The notes below the pieces were generated by a model. That model saw only the letters and a list, made by a program, of their open reading frames with translations. It had not been told where the DNA came from and did no database searches. Shown here in pieces: positions 57,006 through 64,000 of a stretch of 64,000 nt of DNA. Where the stretch lies: positions 23,301 through 87,300 of the forward strand of contig NZ_JOAX01000032.1 in the NCBI RefSeq assembly GCF_000720485.1, given 5' to 3'. The stretch comes from Streptomyces ochraceiscleroticus (GTDB lineage: Bacteria > Actinomycetota > Actinomycetes > Streptomycetales > Streptomycetaceae). Position 1 is the stretch's first letter; each line of letters begins with the position of its first letter. A program made the position numbers and the translations under genes.

Positions 57006-57944
57006 ATGTCCGCCCCTGAGCTGATCCGTATCGTCTCCCGCTCCTCCCCCATGGCCCTGGCCCAGGTGGAGCGCGTCCGTACCGAACTCGCCGCGCTGCA
57101 CCCGGGCATCGCCACCGAGGTCGTCCCGGTGACCACCACCGGTGACCGCTGGATGGGTGACCTCTCCGCGGTCGAAGGCAAGGGCGCGTTCACCAAGGAG
57201 GTGGACGCGGCGCTGCTGTCCGGGGAAGCGGACCTCGCCGTGCACTGCGTCAAGGACATCCCCGCCGACCGGCCGCTGCCCGCCGGCACCACATTCGCCG
57301 CGTTCCTCAAGCGCGACGACGTCCGGGACGCCCTGATCCACCCCGGCGGCCTCACCCTCGATGAGCTGCCCCCCGGCACCCGCATCGGCACCTCCTCCGT
57401 ACGCCGCCGCGCCCAGCTCGCCGCCTCGCACCCGCACCTGGAGACGGTGCCGATGCGCGGCAACGCCAACCGGCGGATGGAGAAGCTGCACGCCGGGGAG
57501 GCCGACGCGCTGCTCCTGGCGGTGTCCGGGCTGCACCGCATCGGCCGCCCCGACGTGATCACCGAGGTGCTGTCCGTCGACACGATGTGCCCGCCGATCG
57601 GCGCCGGCGTACTCGCCCTGCAGTGCCGCGAGGACGACACCGAGACCATCGACGCGGTCTCCGGGCTCGGCGACCCGGACACGCACCGGGAGACGCAGGC
57701 CGAGCGGATGTTCCTGCACGTGCTCCAGGGGCACTGCAACTCCCCCATCGCCGGGTACGCCAGGTCCGGGCGCGGGGGCGGCGACCTGTCGCTGCGGGCC
57801 TGCGTCTTCACCCCCGACGGCAAGACGATCCTCAACGCCCACGAGTGGGCGGGCCGGCTCGACCCCGCCACCCTCGGCACCTCCGTCGCGGTGGCCCTGC
57901 TCCGCCAGGGCGCCCGCGAACTGATCGACGGCATCCCGCACTGA
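57006..57944 (+). CDS. hemC: Hydroxymethylbilane synthase (porphobilinogen deaminase)
   Basis: A 312-residue enzyme joining four porphobilinogens to hydroxymethylbilane in haem synthesis. It has [49 protein letters not shown] (as [14 protein letters not shown] / [14 protein letters not shown]), [13 protein letters not shown] and [12 protein letters not shown]. The cofactor-binding Cys (about 243) is in [10 protein letters not shown], which differs from the usual GGCQVPIG. No other hem gene is adjacent, so this may be a second copy beside a main hem cluster elsewhere. The start has only a weak ribosome site. Confidence 0.9.
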   Translation: MSAPELIRIVSRSSPMALAQVERVRTELAALHPGIATEVVPVTTTGDRWMGDLSAVEGKGAFTKEVDAALLSGEADLAVHCVKDIPADRPLPAGTTFAAFLKRDDVRDALIHPGGLTLDELPPGTRIGTSSVRRRAQLAASHPHLETVPMRGNANRRMEKLHAGEADALLLAVSGLHRIGRPDVITEVLSVDTMCPPIGAGVLALQCREDDTETIDAVSGLGDPDTHRETQAERMFLHVLQGHCNSPIAGYARSGRGGGDLSLRACVFTPDGKTILNAHEWAGRLDPATLGTSVAVALLRQGARELIDGIPH

Positions 57945-57996
57945 GGCACACCGCCGTGACCGGGGCCGTGACACACACCGACACACACCGCCCCGG

Positions 57997-59061
57997 TCAC
58001 GGCCGGCGGTGCGTGCCCTGCGCGCTCGTCAGGATGCGGTGGACCAGGCGGGCGCCGGTGCGGGCCGTGCGGTGGTCCAGGTCCAGGTCAGGGTTGAGTT
58101 CCGCGACGTCGCAGACGGCGAGCTGTCCGCTCGCCGCCACCTTGGCGCAGACGTGTTCCACCACCTCCAGCGGCACCCCGTAAGCGGCCGGCGCGCTGAC
58201 GCCCGGCGCCACGGCGGCGGGCAATACGTCCAGGTCGATGCTGAGGTGCACGAGGTCGCAGCTCGCGAGGAAGTCGTCCACGAAGGCGTCGACGCGGTGC
58301 ACGTTCAGCAGGCCGCAGTCGGTGTCGGGGAGATAGCGGACGCCGAGCCGGTCGGCGGTGCGGTACAGCCGCTCGGTGTTGCTCGGCGCGCTCACCCCGA
58401 GCACCCAGTAGTTCAGTTCCTCCCCGCGGGCCGCCTCGTCCCCGGCCATCTGCAGGAAGGGCGTGCCGGAGCTGGGCCGGACGTCGTCGCGCAGGTCGAA
58501 GTGCGCGTCGAGGTTGAGGACGCCGAGCCGGGCGCCGGCGCGCAGCGCGCGGCTGCCGGCGAGGCCCAGGTAACTGCCGTACGCCACCTCGTGTCCGCCG
58601 CCCAGCACGGTCACCGGGCGGCCCCGGTCCAGGAGCGCGGTGACGGCGCGGCCCAGGCGCCGCTGGCCGGCCGCCAGGTCGCCGTTGCCGACCTCGATGT
58701 CCCCGGCGTCCAGTGCGCGCAGCGGCGTCTGCAGTGCCATCGGGGCGAGTGCGCGGCGCAGCTCTCCGGGGCCGTCGGCCGCACCCGGCCGCCCCTTGTT
58801 CCGGCGCACGCCCTCATCGCTCCGGAAGCCGACGAAGGCGGCGTCCCAGTCCCGGCCCGGGCCGGCGGCCGAGTACGTCGAGTACTCCGAGCAGTGCGTC
58901 ACCGCGTGGTGCCAGCGCAGGTGCTCGATGCCGGGGCCGTCGTCGCCGCCGGTCCAGGGCTCGGCGGGCGAGTCCACGGTCAGGGCGGGCACGGCCACTT
59001 CCTGGTCCTGCTTCCGCTCCAGGTCGGTGGTCTGCGCGGCCTGCTGCACGGTGCTCGTCAC
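57997..59061 (-). CDS. hutG: Formimidoylglutamase / arginase family (HutG-type)
   Basis: A 354-residue binuclear manganese hydrolase of the ureohydrolase family. Metal-ligand motifs GGGHEVAYG, NLDAHFDLR and SIDLDVLPAAVAPGVS are complete. The presence of hutC-type and urocanate hydratase genes nearby favours formimidoylglutamate (histidine breakdown) over arginine or agmatine. The first 45 residues are disordered. GTG start with GAGGAAC upstream. It is divergent from the HutC gene. Confidence 0.88.
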   Translation of the reverse strand: MTSTVQQAAQTTDLERKQDQEVAVPALTVDSPAEPWTGGDDGPGIEHLRWHHAVTHCSEYSTYSAAGPGRDWDAAFVGFRSDEGVRRNKGRPGAADGPGELRRALAPMALQTPLRALDAGDIEVGNGDLAAGQRRLGRAVTALLDRGRPVTVLGGGHEVAYGSYLGLAGSRALRAGARLGVLNLDAHFDLRDDVRPSSGTPFLQMAGDEAARGEELNYWVLGVSAPSNTERLYRTADRLGVRYLPDTDCGLLNVHRVDAFVDDFLASCDLVHLSIDLDVLPAAVAPGVSAPAAYGVPLEVVEHVCAKVAASGQLAVCDVAELNPDLDLDHRTARTGARLVHRILTSAQGTHRRP

Positions 59062-59202
59062 GGTTCCTCAGCTCCTCGGTGATCCGCTGCCATCACACCC
59101 GGGGACCGGCCCGGGGGCCAGCGCGGACGCCCCGGTTCCTCGGATCCGAGACCCACTAGGATTCCGGTGCCCGCGTCACCCGCGAGGAGCGTGTGACCAC
59201 GA

Positions 59203-59979
59203 GTGCGAGGGACGGTGAACGGCTTGGCCGGGGAGGCTGCTGACCTCGCGCGGCGGTACAGGGCGCAGGCGCCGGGGGGCGCTCCCGCGTACCAGCGCGT
59301 GAAGGACCTCGTCACCGAGCAGATCATGAGCGGCCGTTGGCGGGAGGGCGATCCGCTCCCGTCGGAGAGCCAGTTCGTCGAGTCGCTGGGGCTGTCCCGG
59401 ATGACGGTGAACCGCGCGCTGCGGGAGCTGGCGGGCCAGGGCCTGATCCGCCGGGTGATGGGCGTGGGCAGCTTCGTGGCCCTGCACAAGGGCAGTTCGG
59501 CGCTGGTCGAGGTGCACAACATCGCCGACGAGGTGCGCCGCCGCGGACACCGGTACCGCGCGGAGGTGCTGTACGTACGGGCGGAGACCGCCGACCCGGA
59601 GGTCGGCGCGCAGTTCGGCCCGGGCGCCGGGCGCCGGGTCTTCCGGTCGCGGGTGGTGCACTTCGAGGACGACGTGGCGATCCAGTTGGAGGACCGGTAT
59701 GTCCACCCGGACTTCGCGCCCGGCTACCTGGAGCAGGACTTCACCCGGCGGACCCCGTTCACGTTCCTGTCCGAAGTGGCGCCGCTGGGCAAGGGCGAGC
59801 ACGTGGTGGAGGCGGTGCTGCCGTCGGCGGAGGAGTGCGCCGTCCTCGGCGTCCCCGAGTCGGAACCGTGCCTGCTCATCCACCGGCGCACCTGGTCGGG
59901 CGAGGCGCTGGTCAGCATCGCGCGGCTGCTGCACCCGGGGTCGCGGTACCGGCTGCAGGGCACGTTCGACAACCGCTGA
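59203..59979 (+). CDS. hutC: GntR/HutC family transcriptional regulator
   Basis: A 258-residue regulator. Winged helix (about 22-90; YQRVKDLVTEQIMSGRWREG, SRMTVNRALRELAGQGLIRR) and a UTRA ligand domain (about 105-250). The segment YVHPDFAPGYLEQDFTRRTP is characteristic of HutC, the urocanate-responsive repressor of histidine utilisation. The GTG at 59203 is used here, but a GTG at 59215 is possible. It is divergent from hutG and near the putative histidine permease. Confidence 0.9.
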   Translation: MRGTVNGLAGEAADLARRYRAQAPGGAPAYQRVKDLVTEQIMSGRWREGDPLPSESQFVESLGLSRMTVNRALRELAGQGLIRRVMGVGSFVALHKGSSALVEVHNIADEVRRRGHRYRAEVLYVRAETADPEVGAQFGPGAGRRVFRSRVVHFEDDVAIQLEDRYVHPDFAPGYLEQDFTRRTPFTFLSEVAPLGKGEHVVEAVLPSAEECAVLGVPESEPCLLIHRRTWSGEALVSIARLLHPGSRYRLQGTFDNR

Positions 59980-60002
59980 CCGGCCCCGCGGGGGCGTTGT
60001 GA

Positions 60003-60842
60003 CTACGGCTGTCCCGTGGGCGCGCGGCCCGAGACCGCGTGCGTGAGGCGGGCCGCGCCCTTGCGCAGCAGATCGCGTACGTACGCCTCGTCGCGCGGCC
60101 GGTGGTGGCGGTACCAGGTGCTGCTCAGGGCCGCGACCGGCCGCCCGTGGTGGTCGAACGCCGCCACCCCGACCGACCGGAAGCCCGCCGAGACCAGCTC
60201 GGTCTCCTCCGACCAGCCGCGCGCCCGGTCCCTGGCCAGCAGGTCCCGCAGCTCGCCCAGCGACCGTGGGCCCTTGCCGGTACGGGTGATGAGGTCGCCG
60301 GGGCGTGGGAAGAGCGCCTTGAGCTGCGCCTCGCCGACGTGTGCGAGCAGCGCCCGGCCGCTGGCCGTGAGGTGCGCCGGGAGCCGGACGCCGACCTCGG
60401 TGACCAGCGGCACCGCGGCGGCGCCCGAACGCACCGCGGCGGGCTGCTCCTTGAGCAGGTACACGGTCTCAGCGCCGTGCAGCACGCCCAGGTGCACCGG
60501 CTGCGCGAGGCGGCCCGCGAGGGTGCGCAGGATCGGGCGCGCGAGCCGTTCGAGCGGTTCGTGCCGCAGGTAGGCGGAGCCGATCTCGAAGGCGGCGACG
60601 CCCAGCCCGTACGCCTGCTCGTCCGGGAGGTAGGTGACGAAGCCGCGCCCGGCCAGCACGGTGAGGATGTGGTACGCCGACGAGCGCGGGATGCCGAGGT
60701 CGCGGGCGAGCGTCGCGGCCCGCACCGGGCCCGAGCGCCCCGCGAGGTGGGTGAGGATGTCCAGCGCCCGCCCGACGGCCGGCGAGGTGCTGGACGCGGC
60801 CGCCGCCGTACCGGGCATTCCGGATTCCCGCCGCTCCGTCAT
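60003..60842 (-). CDS. IclR family transcriptional regulator
   Basis: A 279-residue regulator: winged helix ([40 protein letters not shown]) and effector domain ([37 protein letters not shown]). GGGAGATGG precedes the ATG. It is divergent from the amino acid permease, with a promoter/operator region between, so the permease is its likely target, perhaps with HutC. Confidence 0.92.
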   Translation of the reverse strand: MTERRESGMPGTAAAASSTSPAVGRALDILTHLAGRSGPVRAATLARDLGIPRSSAYHILTVLAGRGFVTYLPDEQAYGLGVAAFEIGSAYLRHEPLERLARPILRTLAGRLAQPVHLGVLHGAETVYLLKEQPAAVRSGAAAVPLVTEVGVRLPAHLTASGRALLAHVGEAQLKALFPRPGDLITRTGKGPRSLGELRDLLARDRARGWSEETELVSAGFRSVGVAAFDHHGRPVAALSSTWYRHHRPRDEAYVRDLLRKGAARLTHAVSGRAPTGQP

Positions 60843-60865
60843 CTGCCCATCTCCCGGAACACCCC

Positions 60866-60896
60866 TTGACCGTCCTGTCTATACAGGCATATACAG
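60866..60896 (+). promoter_or_regulatory. Promoter with TATACAG repeats before hut permease
   Basis: TTGACC (60866-60871) and TATACA (60890-60895), 18 bases apart, form a good sigma-70-type promoter. Two TATACAG copies start at 60880 and 60890 (10 bases, one helical turn, apart), and CTGT-CTAT-ACAG (60875-60886) is palindromic. HutC/GntR sites are typically of the TGTATA/TATACA kind. Confidence 0.6.
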
Positions 60897-61006
60897 ACGG
60901 CTGCTTCTGCGCTCGTGCGAGCGGCGACACGCGCCGCCCCGGCCAGGCGAGCACCCATGTCACACGTCAGGGACGGACGTGCTGTTCCCGAAGGAGGGGG
61001 CATCTT

Positions 61007-62440
61007 TTGACTACCGACACTTCTCAAAACACCGACAAGACGGCGACCGATGAGGCGGCCGGCGACGCGGCGGCCACCGGCACCGCGACCTTGCACCGCG
61101 GGCTGAGGGCCCGGCACATCCGCTTCATCGCCCTCGGCTCGGCCATCGGCACGGGCCTGTTCTACGGTTCCTCCGAGGCCATCCAGGCCGGCGGCCCCGC
61201 GGTGCTGCTGGCCTACCTGATCGGCGGCGCCGCCGTCTTCCTCGTACTGCGCTCGCTCGGCGAGATGGCGGTCAACAACCCCTGCGCCGGCTCCTTCGGC
61301 GAGTACGCCACCCGGTATCTCGGCCCGCTGGCGGGCCTGACGACCGGCTGGACCTATGCCTTCGAGATGGTCATCGTCTGCATCGCGGACATCACGGCAC
61401 TCGGCGTCTATATGGGGTTCTGGTTCCCCGACGTACCGCGCTGGATCTGGCTGCTGGCCGCCATCGCCATCATCGGTGTCCTGAATCTCTTCAACGTCAA
61501 GGTCTTCGGCGAGCTGGAATTCTGGCTCTCGCTGGTGAAGATCGTGGCCATCGGCGCGATGATCCTGGCCGGTCTCGCCATTCTCGTACTGGGCGTCGGC
61601 AGCGGTGGCGACGGCATGCATATCGGTGTGTCCAACCTCTGGAGCCACGGCGGTTTCTTCGCACACGGCGCCCAGGGATTCATCCTGTCGTTCGCGGTGG
61701 TGATGTTCGCCTTCGGCGGCACGGAAATCATCGGTGTCACGGCGGGCGAGGCGGAGGACCCGGGGAAGACGATCCCGGGCGCGGTGAATTCCATTCCGCT
61801 GCGCATCGTCCTCTTCTACGTGCTGACCCTCGCCGTCATCATGTCGCTGAACCCGTGGCAGGAAATCGGCTCGGACGCCAGCCCGTTCGTGCAGATCTTC
61901 GCCGGCCTCGGCATCAAGTCCGCGGCGGCCATCCTGAACGTCGTCGTGATCGTCGCCGCGCTCTCCGCGATCAACAGCGACATCTTCGCCGCCGGCCGCA
62001 TCATGTACGGCATGGCCGAGCGCGGCCAGGCCCCGGCGGTCATGCGGCGGCTCACGCGGAGCGGCGTGCCGGCCATGACCGTCGGCATCATGATCGGTTC
62101 GCTGCTGCTCGGGGTCGTGCTGAACTACCTGATGCCCGACCGCATTTTCCTCATCATTTCCTCGATCGCGACCTTCGCCACCGTCTGGGTCTGGCTGATG
62201 ATTCTCGCGACGCAGTACGCGTCCCGCCGGAAGATGTCGCGCGAGGAAGTGGCCGCACTCACCTTCCGCGTCCCGTTCTGGCCGTACGGGCAAATCATCG
62301 CCATGGTGTTCATGGCGGCCGTGATGGTGCTGCTCGCCTTTTCCGAGAGCACCCGGATCGCCCTGATCGTCGGAGCCGTCTGGCTGGTTCTGCTGTCGGT
62401 GGTCCATTTCCTCTGGGTCCGTCCGCGCTCCAGGGCCTGA
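61007..62440 (+). CDS. Amino acid permease (probable histidine permease, APC family)
   Basis: A 477-residue transporter with about 12 helices, of the AAT group (HisP/ProY/AroP-like): [40 protein letters not shown] and [19 protein letters not shown]. The start is TTG at 61007 with AAGGAGG 9 bases upstream; no ATG fits. It lies between HutC/IclR and urocanate hydratase, so histidine uptake is likely. A strong convergent terminator follows. Confidence 0.9.
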   Translation: MTTDTSQNTDKTATDEAAGDAAATGTATLHRGLRARHIRFIALGSAIGTGLFYGSSEAIQAGGPAVLLAYLIGGAAVFLVLRSLGEMAVNNPCAGSFGEYATRYLGPLAGLTTGWTYAFEMVIVCIADITALGVYMGFWFPDVPRWIWLLAAIAIIGVLNLFNVKVFGELEFWLSLVKIVAIGAMILAGLAILVLGVGSGGDGMHIGVSNLWSHGGFFAHGAQGFILSFAVVMFAFGGTEIIGVTAGEAEDPGKTIPGAVNSIPLRIVLFYVLTLAVIMSLNPWQEIGSDASPFVQIFAGLGIKSAAAILNVVVIVAALSAINSDIFAAGRIMYGMAERGQAPAVMRRLTRSGVPAMTVGIMIGSLLLGVVLNYLMPDRIFLIISSIATFATVWVWLMILATQYASRRKMSREEVAALTFRVPFWPYGQIIAMVFMAAVMVLLAFSESTRIALIVGAVWLVLLSVVHFLWVRPRSRA

Positions 62441-62453
62441 CCGGGTACGGGAA

Positions 62454-62493
62454 CGAGCGGGGCCGCCGACGTCATTGGCGGCGGCCCCGCTCG
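62454..62493. terminator. Bidirectional terminator between permease and hutU
   Basis: CGAGCGGGGCCGCCG pairs perfectly with its complement (15 bp, 10-base loop). It lies between two convergent genes, 14 and 17 bases from their stops. Confidence 0.88.
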
Positions 62494-62509
62494 GCTTCAT
62501 GAGCGCGTA

Positions 62510-64000
62510 TTACGCGCCCTCGCCCTCCCGCATGGGAACGCGGACGCCGCGCTCGGCAGCGACGGACTCGGCGATGTCGTATCCGGCGTCGACGTGCCGG
62601 ATGACGCCCATGCCCGGGTCGTTCGTCAGCACGCGGCGGATCTTCTCCCCGGCCAGCTTGGTGCCGTCGGCGACGGAGACCTGGCCGGCGTGGATGGAGC
62701 GGCCCATGCCCACGCCGCCGCCGTGGTGCAGGGAGACCCAGGACGCGCCGGAGGCGACGTTGACCATGGCGTTCAGCAGCGGCCAGTCGGCGATCGCGTC
62801 CGAACCGTCGAGCATGGCCTCGGTCTCCCGGTACGGGGAGGCCACCGAGCCGCAGTCCAGGTGGTCCCGGCCGATGGCCAGGGGGGCCTGGAGCTCGCCG
62901 GACGCCACCATGTCGTTGAAACGCTCACCGGCCTTGTCCCGCTCGCCGTAACCCAGCCAGCAGATCCGCGCCGGCAGACCCTGGAAGTGGACCCGCTCAC
63001 CGGCCATCTTGATCCACCGGTGCAGCGACTCGTTCTCCGGGAACAGGTCCAGGATCGCCTTGTCGGTCTTGTGGATGTCCGACGCCTCACCCGACAGCGC
63101 CGCCCAGCGGAAGGGGCCCTTGCCCTCACAGAACAGCGGCCGGATGTAGGCCGGGACGAAGCCGGGGAACGCGAACGCCCGCTCATACCCCGCCAGCTGG
63201 GCCTCACCGCGGATGGAGTTGCCGTAGTCGAAGACCTCCGCCCCGGCATCCATGAAGCCGACCATCGCCTCCACATGGCGGGCCATAGACTCCCGGGCGC
63301 GGGTGGTGAACCCGGCCGGATCCTTCGCCGCGTACGAAGCCATGTCCTCGAAGTCCACGCCGACGGGCAGGTAGGACAGCGGGTCGTGCGCGGAGGTCTG
63401 GTCGGTGACGATGTCGATCGGCGCGCCCTCGGCCAGCATCTGCGGCAGCAGCTCCGCCGCATTGCCCAGCAGCCCGATCGACAGCGGGCGACGGGCGTCG
63501 CGGGCCTCGGTGGCCAGCTGCAGCGCGTGCGCCAGGTTGTCGGCCTTCACATCCAGGTACCGGTGCTCGATGCGCCGCTCGATCGCCCGCGGGTCGCAGT
63601 CGATACAGATCGCCACACCGTCATTCATGGTGACGGCGAGGGGCTGGGCGCCACCCATGCCGCCGAGCCCGGCGGTCAGCGTGATCGTCCCGGCGAGGGT
63701 GCCGTGGAACTTCTTCGCCGCCACCGCGGCGAAGGTCTCGTACGTGCCCTGCAGGATGCCTTGGGTGCCGATGTAGATCCACGAACCGGCCGTCATCTGC
63801 CCGTACATGGTCAGACCCAGCTGCTCCAGGCGCCGGAACTCCTCCCAGTTCGCCCAGTCCCCCACCAGATTGGAGTTGGCGATCAGGACACGCGGGGCCC
63901 ACTCGTGCGTCTGCATGACGCCCACCGGACGGCCGGACTGCACCAGCATCGTCTCGTCCTGCTTCAGCGTCCGCAGGGTGCGCTGCATCGCGTCGAAGGA
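62510..64000 (-). CDS. hutU: Urocanate hydratase (partial, N-terminus off right edge)
   Basis: Second enzyme of histidine breakdown, adding water to urocanate with a tightly bound NAD. 496 codons are visible and the frame is open to base 64000 (…[19 protein letters not shown]), about 55 residues short of a usual 550-residue protein. Visible motifs: [13 protein letters not shown], the NAD loop [25 protein letters not shown], and [15 protein letters not shown]. It is convergent with the permease and completes the hut group together with hutG and hutC. Confidence 0.96.
   Translation of the reverse strand, partial: SFDAMQRTLRTLKQDETMLVQSGRPVGVMQTHEWAPRVLIANSNLVGDWANWEEFRRLEQLGLTMYGQMTAGSWIYIGTQGILQGTYETFAAVAAKKFHGTLAGTITLTAGLGGMGGAQPLAVTMNDGVAICIDCDPRAIERRIEHRYLDVKADNLAHALQLATEARDARRPLSIGLLGNAAELLPQMLAEGAPIDIVTDQTSAHDPLSYLPVGVDFEDMASYAAKDPAGFTTRARESMARHVEAMVGFMDAGAEVFDYGNSIRGEAQLAGYERAFAFPGFVPAYIRPLFCEGKGPFRWAALSGEASDIHKTDKAILDLFPENESLHRWIKMAGERVHFQGLPARICWLGYGERDKAGERFNDMVASGELQAPLAIGRDHLDCGSVASPYRETEAMLDGSDAIADWPLLNAMVNVASGASWVSLHHGGGVGMGRSIHAGQVSVADGTKLAGEKIRRVLTNDPGMGVIRHVDAGYDIAESVAAERGVRVPMREGEGA

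Overview
The window is high-GC DNA with very strong third-position GC bias, GTG and TTG starts, and a gene set typical of Streptomyces: a choline/betaine operon with mycothiol-linked formaldehyde removal, a gamma-butyrolactone (GBL) signalling locus, a PaaX regulator, a SepF-like protein and an F420-type oxidoreductase. The order NgcE-type sugar binder, aconitase, MurA homologue resembles, from memory, the SCO6005-SCO5998 part of the S. coelicolor chromosome. I see no transposase, integrase, phage structural gene or CRISPR array, so this looks like chromosome with accessory blocks rather than a mobile island. All functional names come from reading motifs; no database search was possible.

Region by region. 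1-5.3 kb: a Tat/lipoprotein sugar-binding protein running off the left edge, divergent from a secreted GH92 mannosidase, with a DasR-like operator (dre) between them; then a tiny secreted peptide. 5.4-13.6 kb: aconitase, with a MarR/TamR-type palindrome and an iron-box-like site upstream; a TetR/DUF4865 pair; an AhpD-like protein; a GntR/DUF1648 membrane pair; a MurA homologue fused to an XRE DNA-binding domain; and an unusual tRNA-Gly(UCC) whose T-loop lacks the normal TTC. A C-terminal scrap of an NCS1 permease lies beside the tRNA.

14-26.6 kb: genes for CoA-dependent aromatic acid (2-aminobenzoate or salicylate type) breakdown are split into two arms: acyl-CoA dehydrogenase, aryl-CoA ligase and PaaX on the left; a fused flavin monooxygenase/old-yellow-enzyme protein plus enoyl-CoA hydratase on the right. 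Between the arms sit a HAD phosphatase and a complete GBL locus (two TetR receptors, a double-bond reductase, AfsA) with three autoregulatory elements (AREs). The two catabolic promoters share the element TGAC-YGCC-GTCA. The ligase carries a TTA (bldA) codon three codons from its end, four bases before the coupled PaaX start.

26.8-41.3 kb: an anti-sigma-type ATPase, a pair of DnaA boxes, an arginine deiminase/ornithine carbamoyltransferase/permease group, an LLM oxidoreductase with a triplicated 3' end, an AAA ATPase-MazG pair, a SepF-like protein, an ArsB/SLC13-type transporter, an M4 metalloprotease, and AraC and ANTAR regulators.

41.3-53.4 kb: a nearly complete choline to sarcosine pathway. 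It has a permease, choline oxidase, aldehyde dehydrogenase, Rieske glycine-betaine monooxygenase, dimethylglycine dehydrogenase and mycothiol-dependent formaldehyde dehydrogenase, with an IclR regulator. Divergent from these are the Rieske ferredoxin and ferredoxin reductase that should feed the monooxygenase. 53.7-64 kb: asparagine synthase with a MarR regulator, a lytic transglycosylase, a hemC homologue, and a histidine-utilisation block (formimidoylglutamase, HutC, IclR, permease and urocanate hydratase running off the right edge).
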